Source of the DNA: Gammaproteobacteria bacterium | GTDB taxonomy: Bacteria > Pseudomonadota > Gammaproteobacteria > Xanthomonadales > Rhodanobacteraceae | DNA: 9,452 nucleotides | NCBI GenBank assembly: GCA_005877675.1 | Contig: VBNZ01000181.1 | Location: 12,765-22,216 of the forward strand | Direction of reading: 5' to 3' | Shown here: piece by piece, positions 1-6,600 of the stretch | How the letters are laid out: each line of letters begins with the position of its first letter | Position numbering within the stretch: position 1 is the first letter of the stretch | Made by a program: the position numbers and the translations under genes | The notes under the pieces: model-generated | Told to the model about the DNA's origin: nothing | The model's input: the letters and a program-made list of their open reading frames with translations, nothing else | Database searches by the model: none

Positions 1-2488
1 CGCGGCGAAGCTTGCCGGCAGCGGCGACAGAACCGGCGGCATGCTCAGCGGCTATGTCGACCTCAACGCGCACCGCGTGGTGCTCGATCCGGCCAAGTTC
101 ATCACGGACGGCAAAGTGTTTACGCTCGATCCGCTGCGCCTGCGTTCGCCCGAGGCAGCTGGCCTGCTCACGGCGCAAGCCAAGCTGCAGCTCGATGCGA
201 AACCTGTCGGTGGCGATCTACACCTCGTATGGGAAGGCGTCGAACTGCCGGCCGACCTGGTGGGTCAGGTGCTGGCGACGCATGGCGACATCAAGGCGAG
301 CGGCAGCGCCGAGAAATTCAACGCCAGCGGCACGCTCTCGATCGGACCGCACGCTCCGAACAAAACCGGACAGGTTGCCGACCTCGCGTTCAAGCTCGAC
401 GGCACGCCCGAAAAGATCGCGCTGCAGCAGTTCGATCTGAAGCAGGCCGGCTCTGATCAAAAGCGCGGCGGTCTTGCGAGCACAGGCGAAATCACGCTCA
501 AGCCGCAGCTCGGCTGGAATATGCAGGCAAAAGCCGATCGCCTCGATCCCGGCGCATTCGCCAAAGACTGGCCCGGCGCGATCAATTTCCAATTGTCCAC
601 AAGTGGAAAAATGGAAAAAGACGGTGCCGCCGGCAAGCTCAAACTGACCAATCTCGGCGGCAGCCTGCGCCAGCGCCCGCTGAGCGGCGGCGGCGAGGTA
701 AATTTCGCACCGCCACTGGCGCTCGTCGGCAAGCTTGAGCTCGCCTCGGGCAAAAGCACGGTGACGCTGGTCGGCAAAGGCGGCGCGGGCGCTGGCGCTG
801 CGACGGATCTCGATATTGATCTCAACGTGGCGAGCCTCGGCGATTGGGTACCCAAGGCATCCGGCAGTATCCGCGGCAATATCGCACTCAAGGGCGCTTA
901 TCCGAAGCTCGACGCGAGCGGCAAGCTCGTGGGCGCGAAAATCATCAGTGGCGACACGCATGTCGAGGGCTTCACTCTCGATTTCAATGCCCGCGACCTG
1001 TCCGCGCCGGGCGGCACACTCATGCTCAACGCCAAGTCACTGGCCGCCGGCAGCTACGTGTTCGACACGGTCAGTATCGACGCGAAAGGCAATCAGGCCG
1101 CGCATACTTTCACGCTCGCCGCCCACGGCAAGCCGCTCACGCTGGACCTCGCGCTCAACGGCGCGCTCACGCAGACCAAGACGGGCTCCGATTGGCGCGG
1201 CGTACTCGGCACGCTTGCGCTCGACATGCCGAGGCATCCGTCGTGGAGGCTCGCGCATCCGGCCTCGATCGCCTACGTCGGCGGCGCGTTCAATCTCGAT
1301 GAACTCTGTCTCGCCGCAGAGGCGTCGAGCCTGTGTGCGTCAGCGACGCAGAACCCGAACGCCGGCACCAATGCGAAGTTCACGATCGCGCATCTGCCGC
1401 TGACGATGCTGGCGAAGATCGCTAGCCCCGATGCGCCGCTCAAGCTCGAAGGCGAGATCAACGGCGACGGTGCGATCGCGCAGCCCCCCGCAGGCGCACT
1501 CACCGGCCACGTGGCGATCGGCTCGGAAGCAGGCTCGATCACCTACCCCGATTCGGCGACGACCATCGTGCTGAGTTACAAGGGCTTCCACATCGATGCG
1601 ACGCTCGCGCCGCAGCAGAACACGCTCACGATCGCGGGCGACCTGAATGATGGCGGCCGCGTCGACGGGCATATCGTCACTGGCGCCGCGAGCGCGGATG
1701 GAGCGAGGCCGTTGTCCGGCAATCTTGCGGCACACATCAACAACTTGAGCTTCGTCGATCTGCTCACGCCGCAGACCGCGGGCACGAAGGGCAAGGTCGA
1801 AGCAACGTTCGCGCTGTCCGGCACGACCGCGAAACCGGGTGTCGACGGCGCATTGAATCTCTCCGGCTTCGCCACCGAAGTCCCTGCCGCCGGCCTCAAG
1901 CTGCACGACGGCAATATCAATGTGTCGTCCAAGGATGGCGAAAACCTCGTGATCGACGGCGCGATCGGCTCCGCGGAAGGCAAGCTCGCGATCAAGGGCA
2001 ACGCGGGCACGGCGCCGAACTCGCCGTTGAATATCACGATTCAGGGCAGCAAGTTTCTTGCAGCCGACATCCCCGGTGCAAAAGTATACATTTCGCCGGA
2101 TCTCAAAATCGATCGAAACGAGAAGCGCCTGCACGTCGGCGGCAGCCTGCAGATTCCGTCGATGTTCGTCGATCTGTCGAAACTGCCGGGCGGCGGTGCC
2201 GCGGTCGCTCCCTCGCCCGATGTGGTCGTGATCGACGAGAAGGCGCCGCCCGCGGTACAGGCGCTGCCGGTCGAAGTCGAAATCACGCTGAAGCTCGGCG
2301 CCGGCGAAGCGCTGGCGATGGACTTGCGCCAAGGCACCGAAGTGCATCTGATCGGCTACGGCCTCAACAGCAATCTCGGCGGCCAACTCACGGTGCAGCA
2401 GTTGCCGGGGCGCGCGCCGATCGGGCGCGGGCAGATCCAGCTCGACGGCACGTTCAAAGCCTATGGCCAGGACTTGAAGATCGAACAG

Positions 2489-2496
2489 GGCGCACG
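2489..2496 (+). other. Frameshift junction in tamB, apparent ~16-bp deletion
   Basis: Frame 2 reads atc gaa cag ggc (IEQG) up to 2491. Frame 1 resumes as acg ccg gtc gaa aat ccc (TPVENP) from 2494, leaving two orphan bases (gc). TamB proteins normally have a motif of the type I-x-x-G-[R/Q]-L-x-F-x-G-x-P-x-x-x-P-x-L-x-I here; E. coli TamB has GQLLFSGPP. The RLxFxG block is absent while both flanks match. The simplest repair restores five codons plus one base, about 16 bp, which also explains the one-base frame change. The size is inferred from the family motif, not seen directly. Confidence 0.75.
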
Positions 2497-2997
2497 CCGG
2501 TCGAAAATCCCGGGCTCGACATCCGCGCGATTCGCGCCTTTCCGGATCAGAGCGTCACCGTCGGCCTGCAGGTGCGCGGCACGGCGATCCGGCCCGTGCT
2601 CACGGTGTTTTCCACGCCCGCGATGGAACAGTCCGATGCGCTGTCCTACCTCGTCGCCGGCAAGCCGCTGTCGCAGCTCAAGGGTGGCGAAGGCAATGCG
2701 GTCTCGAGCGCGGCCTCAGCACTCGGCACCGCGGGCGGCGACATGCTCGCGAAGAGCATCGGCGCAAAAATGGGGCTCGACGATGTCGGTGTCGCCGACA
2801 ACACCAGTGTCGGCGGCGCCGCGCTCACAGTGGGAAAGTATCTTTCTCCACGTTTATACCTCGGCTACGGCGTCGGCTTGTTCACGCCGGGCCAGGTCGT
2901 GACGCTGCGCTACAAACTCACACGCCTGTTCGATTTCGAGATGCAGAACGGCACGCTATCGAGCCGTGCCGGCATTAATTATCGGCTCGAGAAGTAA
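2494..2997 (+). CDS. tamB: Out-of-frame 3' segment of tamB (TamB C-terminal domain)
   Basis: This 167-residue segment carries the conserved end of TamB: NPGLDIRAIRAF, then a VTVGLQVRGTA strand, the FSTPAMEQSDALSYLVAGKPL block that corresponds to the FSDPAMSQQAALSYLLRG region of E. coli TamB, and a terminal run of amphipathic strands (YLSPRLYLGYGVGLF, VVTLRYKL, AGINYRLEK). It is well conserved right up to the stop, so the break is probably recent or artefactual. It has no start of its own: the first GTG, at 2572, is an ordinary internal Val codon without a convincing Shine-Dalgarno. If the lesion is real, this segment is most likely not made. Confidence 0.8.
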   Translation, partial: TPVENPGLDIRAIRAFPDQSVTVGLQVRGTAIRPVLTVFSTPAMEQSDALSYLVAGKPLSQLKGGEGNAVSSAASALGTAGGDMLAKSIGAKMGLDDVGVADNTSVGGAALTVGKYLSPRLYLGYGVGLFTPGQVVTLRYKLTRLFDFEMQNGTLSSRAGINYRLEK

Positions 2998-3043
2998 GGC
3001 TGGCCATGTGCCGTGCCCATCCGCGCTCGCGCCCGCGTAAGCA

Positions 3044-4222
3044 TCAGCCCGCTGCATGCCGCGCAAACAGCTGCTTCAGCGGCGTAACGCGATCGACGAT
3101 ACGCAATCCTGCGCCCCGCACTGCGGCGAGCGGCGCCGCTTCGCTGCCGAATACGCGCTGGATCGCATCGAACGCGTGCGCGGACAAGTCGTTGTCGCTG
3201 CGCCGGCGGCGTTCAAAACGGCGCAACGTCGTTTCCGCCGCGAAGTCTCGCTTTGCACTTCGCGCCGCGGTCAAAGTCTCGACCAGAGCGAGCGCATCGC
3301 GCAGTCCCAGATTGACGCCCTGCCCTGCGAGCGGATGCACGACATGCGCCGCATCGCCGATCAGCGCGAAGCGCGGCGCGATGTAGCGCTCGGCCAGTTT
3401 CATGCGCAGCGGAAACGCCGCGCGCGGCGTCGTCGCAGTGATTCTGCCAAGACGAAAATCGAAGGCGGCACCGAGTTCGGCGCAGAATTCCGCATCGGCC
3501 AGCGCAAGCACGCGCGCGGCTTCAGCTTCGGGCAGCGACCAGACGATCGAGCTGCGTCCATCGGCCAGCGGCAGAAACGCGAGCGTCGCGCCCGGCAGAA
3601 AGCGCTGCCATGCGGTGAATTCGTGCGCGTGTTCATGCGCGACATGCGCGACCACTGCGCGCTGCGCGTAGTCGCGGTCGCGCGTGGCGATGCCGAGCAT
3701 CCCGCGCAACGCGGACTCCGCGCCGTCGGCCGCGACGACCAGGCGTGCGGCAATGCGACTGCCATCATCGAAAGTCAGCATGCGCCAGTTGCCTTCGATC
3801 TCGGTCGCCGCGACGCGCGCCGGGCAATGCAGCGCGATCTGCGCATGCGCCTGCGCCGCCTGCCACAGCGCATGCGCGATCAGACGATTCTCGAGGATAT
3901 AGCCGAGCGCATTCGCACCGGCATCGGCCGCGTCGAAACCAAGGTCACCCGGCGCAAGCGCATCCCATACGCGCATGCGCCGGTAGCGGCAGGCGCGCGC
4001 GTCGCGGATGGCTGTCCAGACGCCCAGATGCTCGAACAACGCAATCGAAGAAGCGGCCAGCGCGACGACGCGCAAATCAACTTCGTCCTGCGCACGCCAT
4101 GGCGCGGGGGCACGCGTTTCAATCAGCGCGACATCGAAGCCTTTTTTCGCCAACGCCAGCGCGAGCGCAGCGCCGACCATACCGGCGCCGACCACCGCGA
4201 TATCTTTTACCTGCCCTCTCAT
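3044..4222 (-). CDS. ubiI: FAD-dependent ubiquinone-biosynthesis hydroxylase, UbiI/VisC/UbiF type
   Basis: A 392-residue flavoprotein monooxygenase of the UbiH/UbiF/VisC/COQ6 family, which hydroxylates the aromatic ring of ubiquinone precursors. Visible motifs: an N-terminal Rossmann dinucleotide fold with GxGxxG (G12, G14, G17) ending in acidic E35; the VAADGAES motif (D166-G167); and the FAD ribityl-phosphate motif IGDAAHVVHPLAGQGVNLG (residues 288-306). The frame is open further upstream to 4492, but those 90 residues lack family character and overlap ubiH; the ATG at 4222 puts the Rossmann strand at the usual distance. A weak GGGTGG lies 7 bases upstream. It lies 103 bp downstream of ubiH on the same strand, probably in one transcript, and converges on tamB with only 46 bp between stops. 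The exact ring position (C5 for UbiI, C6 for UbiF) cannot be settled from sequence alone; the symbol follows the common ubiH-visC pairing. Confidence 0.88.
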   Translation of the reverse strand: MRGQVKDIAVVGAGMVGAALALALAKKGFDVALIETRAPAPWRAQDEVDLRVVALAASSIALFEHLGVWTAIRDARACRYRRMRVWDALAPGDLGFDAADAGANALGYILENRLIAHALWQAAQAHAQIALHCPARVAATEIEGNWRMLTFDDGSRIAARLVVAADGAESALRGMLGIATRDRDYAQRAVVAHVAHEHAHEFTAWQRFLPGATLAFLPLADGRSSIVWSLPEAEAARVLALADAEFCAELGAAFDFRLGRITATTPRAAFPLRMKLAERYIAPRFALIGDAAHVVHPLAGQGVNLGLRDALALVETLTAARSAKRDFAAETTLRRFERRRRSDNDLSAHAFDAIQRVFGSEAAPLAAVRGAGLRIVDRVTPLKQLFARHAAG

Positions 4223-4255
4223 CGCGAGCCACCCATGTCCGTGATTGGAGAGCGG

Positions 4256-4300
4256 CCCCTCACTCCAACCCTCTGCCCCAAGCTCGGCCTGGGGGAGAGG
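4256..4300. repeat. Palindromic intergenic element between ubiH and ubiI
   Basis: CCTCTGCCCCA (4270-4280) and TGGGGGAGAGG (4290-4300) form an 11-bp stem with one mismatch around a 9-base loop. It is followed on the minus strand by a GGGTTGGAGTGAGGGG tail (4256-4271). That layout (CCTCTCCC arm, loop, GGGAGAGG arm, GTTGGGGTGAGGG tail) resembles a small dispersed repeat found between genes in many proteobacteria, here slightly decayed. It lies wholly in the 103-bp gap between ubiH and ubiI. It could fold in the ubiH-ubiI transcript, but there is no U-run, so it is not called a terminator. Confidence 0.7.
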
Positions 4301-4325
4301 CAGACAAGACTTGCGCGGCGGGCGC

Positions 4326-5561
4326 TCATCCCAAATCGCCGAGAGCCAGCCGCGGCACTTCACCGCGAAAGCCCATGCCGCGGCGCACGAACATGTCCTG
4401 CAGCGGCGCGATGCGATCCAGCGCAACGAGGCCGAGCGAACGCGCGAGTTTGAGCGGCAGCGCTTCATTCGCAGTCCAGCGCGCCAAACCATTGCTCATC
4501 GCCGCGGTGCCTTCACGATCTTCGCGCCGGCGCGCGGCATAGCGCGCGAGCAGATCGACATCGCCGGGGTCGCCATCGAAGCGCATATGTTCGATCAGCA
4601 TTTCCGCGAGCGTCAGCGCATCGCGCAGGCCAAGATTGAAACCCTGCGCCGCGATTGGATGCAGGGTCTGCGCGGCATTGCCGACGACGACCGTGCGCGG
4701 TGCCACGAGACGCTGCGCCATCACGCGCGCGAGCGGATACGATACGCGCTTGCCCGGCCGCGACAGACGTCCCAGGCGATAGCCGAAACGTTCGTGCAGC
4801 AATGCGATGAATCCCGCATCGTCGAGTGCGCCGACGCGCGCGGCGTCAGCGGTCGGCACGGTCAGGACCACGCCCGCACGGCGTTCGCCCAGCGGCAGCA
4901 CGGCGACGGGCCCGGTCGCGGTAAAGCGCTCGTAGGCGCAGCCATCGATCGCACGTTGTGGCGTTACGGTCGCGACGAACGCAGTCTGCGCATAATCCAC
5001 ATTGTCGGTTTGTATACCGGACGTGCCGCGCACGAAAGAATTCGTGCCGTCGGCACCGACGACCAGTCGCGCGCGCAAGCGCTGCTCACCGGCAGGCGTC
5101 GCCAGCGTTGCGCTTATTGCATCGACTGCGAAATCGAGCGTCCGCAGCGACGCCGGCGCTAGGCGCATCAGTGTGCGGCACGCATCCAGCCGCGCGAGCA
5201 GACCGTTGCCGAGCTCGCGCGCAGGCAGGGTCGCGCCGAACGCATCGAGCCCATGCGCGGCCGCGTCGAGTCGCGCTGCGCCGAACTCACCTCGCCTGCT
5301 CACGTGCAGGCGCCGGATCGGTGTCGCCTTCGCCGCAACTTTTTCCCACACGCCCAGCGCAGTCAGCCCATTCACGCTCGCGCGTGCAAGCGCGAGGTTG
5401 CGCTCGTCGTAACTGGGCTGCCCGCTCTGGATTGAATTGGCGGCCTTCGGCGCGGCCGCCTCGGCCAGCGCCACGCGCAAGCCGGCGCCATCCAGTGCGA
5501 TCGCCAGGCTCGACCCCACGAGGCCGCCGCCGACGATCAGAATATCGACCATTTCGTCCAT
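4326..5561 (-). CDS. ubiH: 2-octaprenyl-6-methoxyphenol hydroxylase (UbiH)
   Basis: A 411-residue FAD-dependent monooxygenase that hydroxylates C1 of the ubiquinone precursor ring, probably within the membrane-associated Ubi complex. Motifs: Rossmann GGGLVG (11-16), the UbiH-style PSYDERNLALA segment (49-59), VVGADGTNS (D171-G172), and VGNAAQTLHPIAAQGFNLGLRDAL (starts at residue 293), in which Asn replaces the Asp of the usual GDAAH motif, as is usual in UbiH. The C-terminus DRIAPLQDMFVRRGMGF is also of UbiH type. Start choice is uncertain: ATG 5561 gives MDEMVDILIVGGG. ATG 5552 is three codons later; ATG 5588 (preceded closely by GGAAGAG) and GTG 5600 lie upstream. None has an ideal Shine-Dalgarno. 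It is divergent from the btuM-like gene across 143 bp. The pepP gene that precedes ubiH in many gammaproteobacteria is not here. Confidence 0.92.
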   Translation of the reverse strand: MDEMVDILIVGGGLVGSSLAIALDGAGLRVALAEAAAPKAANSIQSGQPSYDERNLALARASVNGLTALGVWEKVAAKATPIRRLHVSRRGEFGAARLDAAAHGLDAFGATLPARELGNGLLARLDACRTLMRLAPASLRTLDFAVDAISATLATPAGEQRLRARLVVGADGTNSFVRGTSGIQTDNVDYAQTAFVATVTPQRAIDGCAYERFTATGPVAVLPLGERRAGVVLTVPTADAARVGALDDAGFIALLHERFGYRLGRLSRPGKRVSYPLARVMAQRLVAPRTVVVGNAAQTLHPIAAQGFNLGLRDALTLAEMLIEHMRFDGDPGDVDLLARYAARRREDREGTAAMSNGLARWTANEALPLKLARSLGLVALDRIAPLQDMFVRRGMGFRGEVPRLALGDLG

Positions 5562-5615
5562 GTGCGCATGATACTTCGGCTGGAGCATCTCTTCCCGCAC
5601 AAGCTCGCGAAGACG

Positions 5616-5656
5616 CTGGATTCCGGGTTCCGCTTGTAGCGGCCCCGGAATGACGG
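5616..5656. repeat. Palindromic intergenic element upstream of ubiH and btuM
   Basis: ATTCCGGG (5620-5627) pairs with CCCGGAAT (5644-5651), and CCGCT (5630-5634) pairs with AGCGG (5638-5642) around a 3-base loop, with a small internal bulge (TT opposite C). The outer bases CTGG...GACGGGG are typical of a dispersed repeat family of the form TGGATTCC...GGAATGACGG found between genes in many proteobacteria. It fills much of the divergent ubiH/btuM intergenic region, and its right edge supplies a possible -35 element for the plus-strand promoter. Identity as a dispersed repeat is from memory of the motif; the hairpin is seen directly. Confidence 0.7.
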
Positions 5657-5680
5657 GGCGGGGAAGATTCCCGTTATAAT
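5650..5680 (+). promoter_or_regulatory. Probable sigma70 promoter for the btuM-like gene
   Basis: A perfect TATAAT lies at 5675-5680, 25 bp before the start codon at 5705. The best -35 candidate is ATGACG (5650-5655), 4 of 6 matches to TTGACA but with a long 19-bp spacer. In so GC-rich a region the TATAAT is striking. A 12-bp palindrome, GGGAAGATTCCC (5661-5672), lies directly before the -10 box and could be an operator. The transcript leader would be only about 18 bases, too short for a cobalamin riboswitch. Confidence 0.6.
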
Positions 5681-5692
5681 GCGCGTCAGCCC

Positions 5693-5697
5693 GGAGG
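5693..5697 (+). promoter_or_regulatory. Shine-Dalgarno GGAGG fixing the btuM-like start
   Basis: GGAGG, 7 bases before the ATG at 5705, is the strongest ribosome binding site in the window and selects this ATG over the in-frame ATG two codons later. Confidence 0.85.
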
Positions 5698-5704
5698 AAT
5701 CGCG

Positions 5705-6331
5705 ATGAACATGTCCATCAGCCACGCCAACCCGCAAGAACACTCGAGTCTTGGCCTGCGCTACGCCATCCTCGCCGTACTCGTGCTGGTCATGGCGTGC
5801 ACGCGCATCAATCATTTCGCACCGCTGCCGGATGCGTCGTGGGCGGTGTTCTTCGTTGCCGGATTTTATCTGCGTCGCAGCCTGCCCTGGGCATTCGCAC
5901 TGCTGATGGCCGAAGCCGTACTGATCGACTATGCCGTGATCACCGGTCAGGGCATGTCGTTCTGGGATCACTACTGCGTATCGGCCGCGTACTGGTTCCT
6001 CGTACCCGCGTATCTCGCGATGTGGTACGGCGGTGCCTTCCTCGCCGCGCACTACCACGGGCTCGAAGCGCGTGCGCTCGGCCTTGCCTGTGCGAGTTTC
6101 CTCGTCGCGCTGGCGCTGTGCTACCTCGTTTCCAACGGCAGCTTCTACTGGCTGTCGGCAAGCGTGCCCGCGCCGCGCAGCATGAGCGGCTGGATGAAGA
6201 ATCTCGGCGACTGGTTCTTGCCCTACCTGCGCAGCCAGGGCGCCTATTTCGGCGTCGCGGTCACGCTGCATGCGCTCGCCGCGGGATTCGCGAAGCCGCA
6301 ATCGATTGCGGCTCAGGTAACTCAACGCTGA
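5705..6331 (+). CDS. btuM: BtuM-like solitary ECF S-component, probable vitamin B12 transporter
   Basis: A 208-residue integral membrane protein with about six hydrophobic segments (residues 18-35, 45-57, 62-81, 94-112, 124-148, 179-195), the size and topology of an ECF-type S-component. No ECF ATPase or EcfT gene is nearby. The BtuM family (characterised in Thiobacillus denitrificans) consists of S-component-like proteins that move cobalamin across the inner membrane without an ECF module and use a conserved cysteine to bind cobalt and remove cyanide. Here C91 sits in the loop before helix 4, in HYCVSAAYWFLVPAY, a plausible equivalent. Other distinctive stretches are TRINHFAPLPDASWAVFF (residues 33-50) and the acidic/aromatic IDYAV (74-78). 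The next gene is a cob(I)alamin adenosyltransferase, so uptake followed by adenosylation is a coherent pathway. The membrane protein is certain; cobalamin as substrate rests on motif memory and context, and an orphan S-component for another ligand is the main alternative. Confidence 0.75.
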   Translation: MNMSISHANPQEHSSLGLRYAILAVLVLVMACTRINHFAPLPDASWAVFFVAGFYLRRSLPWAFALLMAEAVLIDYAVITGQGMSFWDHYCVSAAYWFLVPAYLAMWYGGAFLAAHYHGLEARALGLACASFLVALALCYLVSNGSFYWLSASVPAPRSMSGWMKNLGDWFLPYLRSQGAYFGVAVTLHALAAGFAKPQSIAAQVTQR

Positions 6332-6345
6332 CTCCGAGCAGGCTC

Positions 6346-6410
6346 GCGCAGCGAGCGTGAGCTGTGGGTAATCGTCTCTCAAAAATCTATACGCGTACCG
6401 GGGATGATGG
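6346..6410 (+). repeat. Direct repeat copy 1: leader and first 16 codons of pduO
   Basis: This 65-base segment matches 6536-6600 at an offset of exactly 190 bp. The leader GCGCAGCGAGCG is identical, the next six bases are mostly different, and a 28-base block (6365-6392 against 6555-6582) is perfect. The last part differs at four bases plus the start codon. The coding portion (6364-6411) would give GNRLSKIYTRTGDDG after a GTG start. All differences after the start codon are third-position synonymous changes (ACG/ACA, GGG/GGC, GAT/GAC twice, GGG/GGA). Confidence 0.92.
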
Positions 6411-6426
6411 GCGAGCCGGAGTTTTT

Positions 6427-6450
6427 CGATCTGCCGCGAATGGCAGATCG
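6427..6450. repeat. Perfect 9-bp inverted repeat
   Basis: CGATCTGCC (6427-6435) and GGCAGATCG (6442-6450) are perfect complements around GCGAAT. Five Ts lie 5' of the hairpin on the plus strand, so neither strand shows the hairpin-then-U order of a terminator. It lies in the 125-bp block that separates the two pduO-start copies. Confidence 0.8.
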
Positions 6451-6480
6451 AACCGGCGAGCGGCCGTAGCAGGATGCGCA

Positions 6481-6531
6481 GGACAGGGTTGCTTGGCGAG
6501 GCCGGGATGGCCGAGCTTAGCAACACCGTCC
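6481..6531. repeat. Long imperfect inverted repeat before pduO
   Basis: GGACAGGGTTGCT (6481-6493) pairs with AGCAACACCGTCC (6519-6531) at 11 of 13 positions. An inner GGCC (6500-6503) / GGCC (6509-6512) stem lies round GGGAT. The whole would fold as one long hairpin ending about 22 bases before the pduO ATG. It resembles a REP-like or other dispersed palindrome more than a riboswitch; no B12-box sequence is seen. Confidence 0.65.
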
Positions 6532-6535
6532 GCGC

Positions 6536-6600
6536 GCGCAGCGAGCGCTATCGATGGGTAATCGTCTCTCAAAAATCTATACACGTACCGGCGACGACGG
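6536..6600 (+). repeat. Direct repeat copy 2: the functional pduO start
   Basis: Partner of 6346-6410 at an offset of 190 bp. It contains the leader GCGCAGCGAGCG, the ATG at 6554 and codons 2-16 of pduO, and continues into the intact gene. Recombination between the copies would delete 190 bp and leave an intact, GTG-started pduO. Confidence 0.92.

Larger units (their letters stand above)
2..2997 (+). pseudogene. tamB: tamB (translocation and assembly module subunit TamB), 5'-truncated by the window and frameshifted
   Basis: TamB is an inner-membrane-anchored, periplasm-spanning protein that works with the BamA-like TamA in outer-membrane biogenesis and has been linked to lipid transport between membranes. 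The frame is open from base 2 and the ATG at 41 is an internal Met, so the N-terminus, including the membrane anchor, lies off the left edge. Codons 1-830 encode long stretches of alternating hydrophobic and polar residues with many Gly/Asp turns, as expected of the TamB beta-taco. A family-typical block runs from about residue 710: a proline-rich SPDVVVID segment, then GRGQIQLDGTFKAYGQDLKI. After IEQG (2480-2491) the frame is lost and the remaining 167 residues of the TamB C-terminal domain lie one frame over, ending at TAA 2995-2997. The original frame stays open to 2902 but gives Arg/Ser/Cys-rich nonsense. Either a true lesion or an assembly error; family assignment is secure. Confidence 0.9.
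6364..6561 (+). pseudogene. Upstream 65-codon ORF beginning with a duplicated pduO N-terminus
   Basis: The GTG at 6364 opens 16 codons equivalent to the pduO start, with the beta-ligand-side ATP-binding motif TRTGDDG. It then enters unrelated Arg/Ala-rich sequence from hairpin-containing DNA and stops at TAA 6559-6561, inside the second copy of the repeat. It lacks the rest of the fold and cannot be an enzyme. The stop overlaps the pduO ATG (6554) by 8 bases, in a different frame, so if translated it could couple to pduO. No good Shine-Dalgarno precedes it. Most likely a relic of duplication or recombination. Confidence 0.6.

Noticed and set aside
1340..2386. 348-codon minus-strand open frame within tamB
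   Set aside because: Arg/Asp/Ala-rich composition without motifs; antisense shadow of a well-supported TamB reading frame.
2492..2902. Continuation of the tamB frame past the lesion as a natural alternative C-terminus
   Set aside because: The sequence becomes Arg/Ser/Cys-rich while another frame encodes the conserved TamB end, so this is out-of-frame reading.
3056..4453. 465-codon plus-strand open frame across the UbiI-type gene
   Set aside because: Arg-rich, low-hydrophobicity product with no motif; antisense shadow of a clear flavoprotein gene in GC-rich DNA.
4245..5162. 305-codon plus-strand open frame across ubiH
   Set aside because: Antisense to conserved UbiH motifs, no recognisable domain and no ribosome binding site.
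5669..5690. Minus-strand promoter for ubiH using the palindromic TTATAA
   Set aside because: TATAAC reads on the minus strand but no -35 lies at a suitable distance.
6342..6356. GCTCGC-gca-GCGAGC hairpin after the btuM-like gene as a terminator
   Set aside because: Stem of only 6 bp and no following U-run.
6422..6450. T-run and hairpin as an intrinsic terminator
   Set aside because: The Ts precede the hairpin on the plus strand and give As after it on the minus strand; the order is wrong on both strands.
6332..6553. Cobalamin riboswitch before pduO
   Set aside because: No B12-box-like sequence and no multi-stem core arrangement was found; the region is explained by the duplicated start and hairpins.
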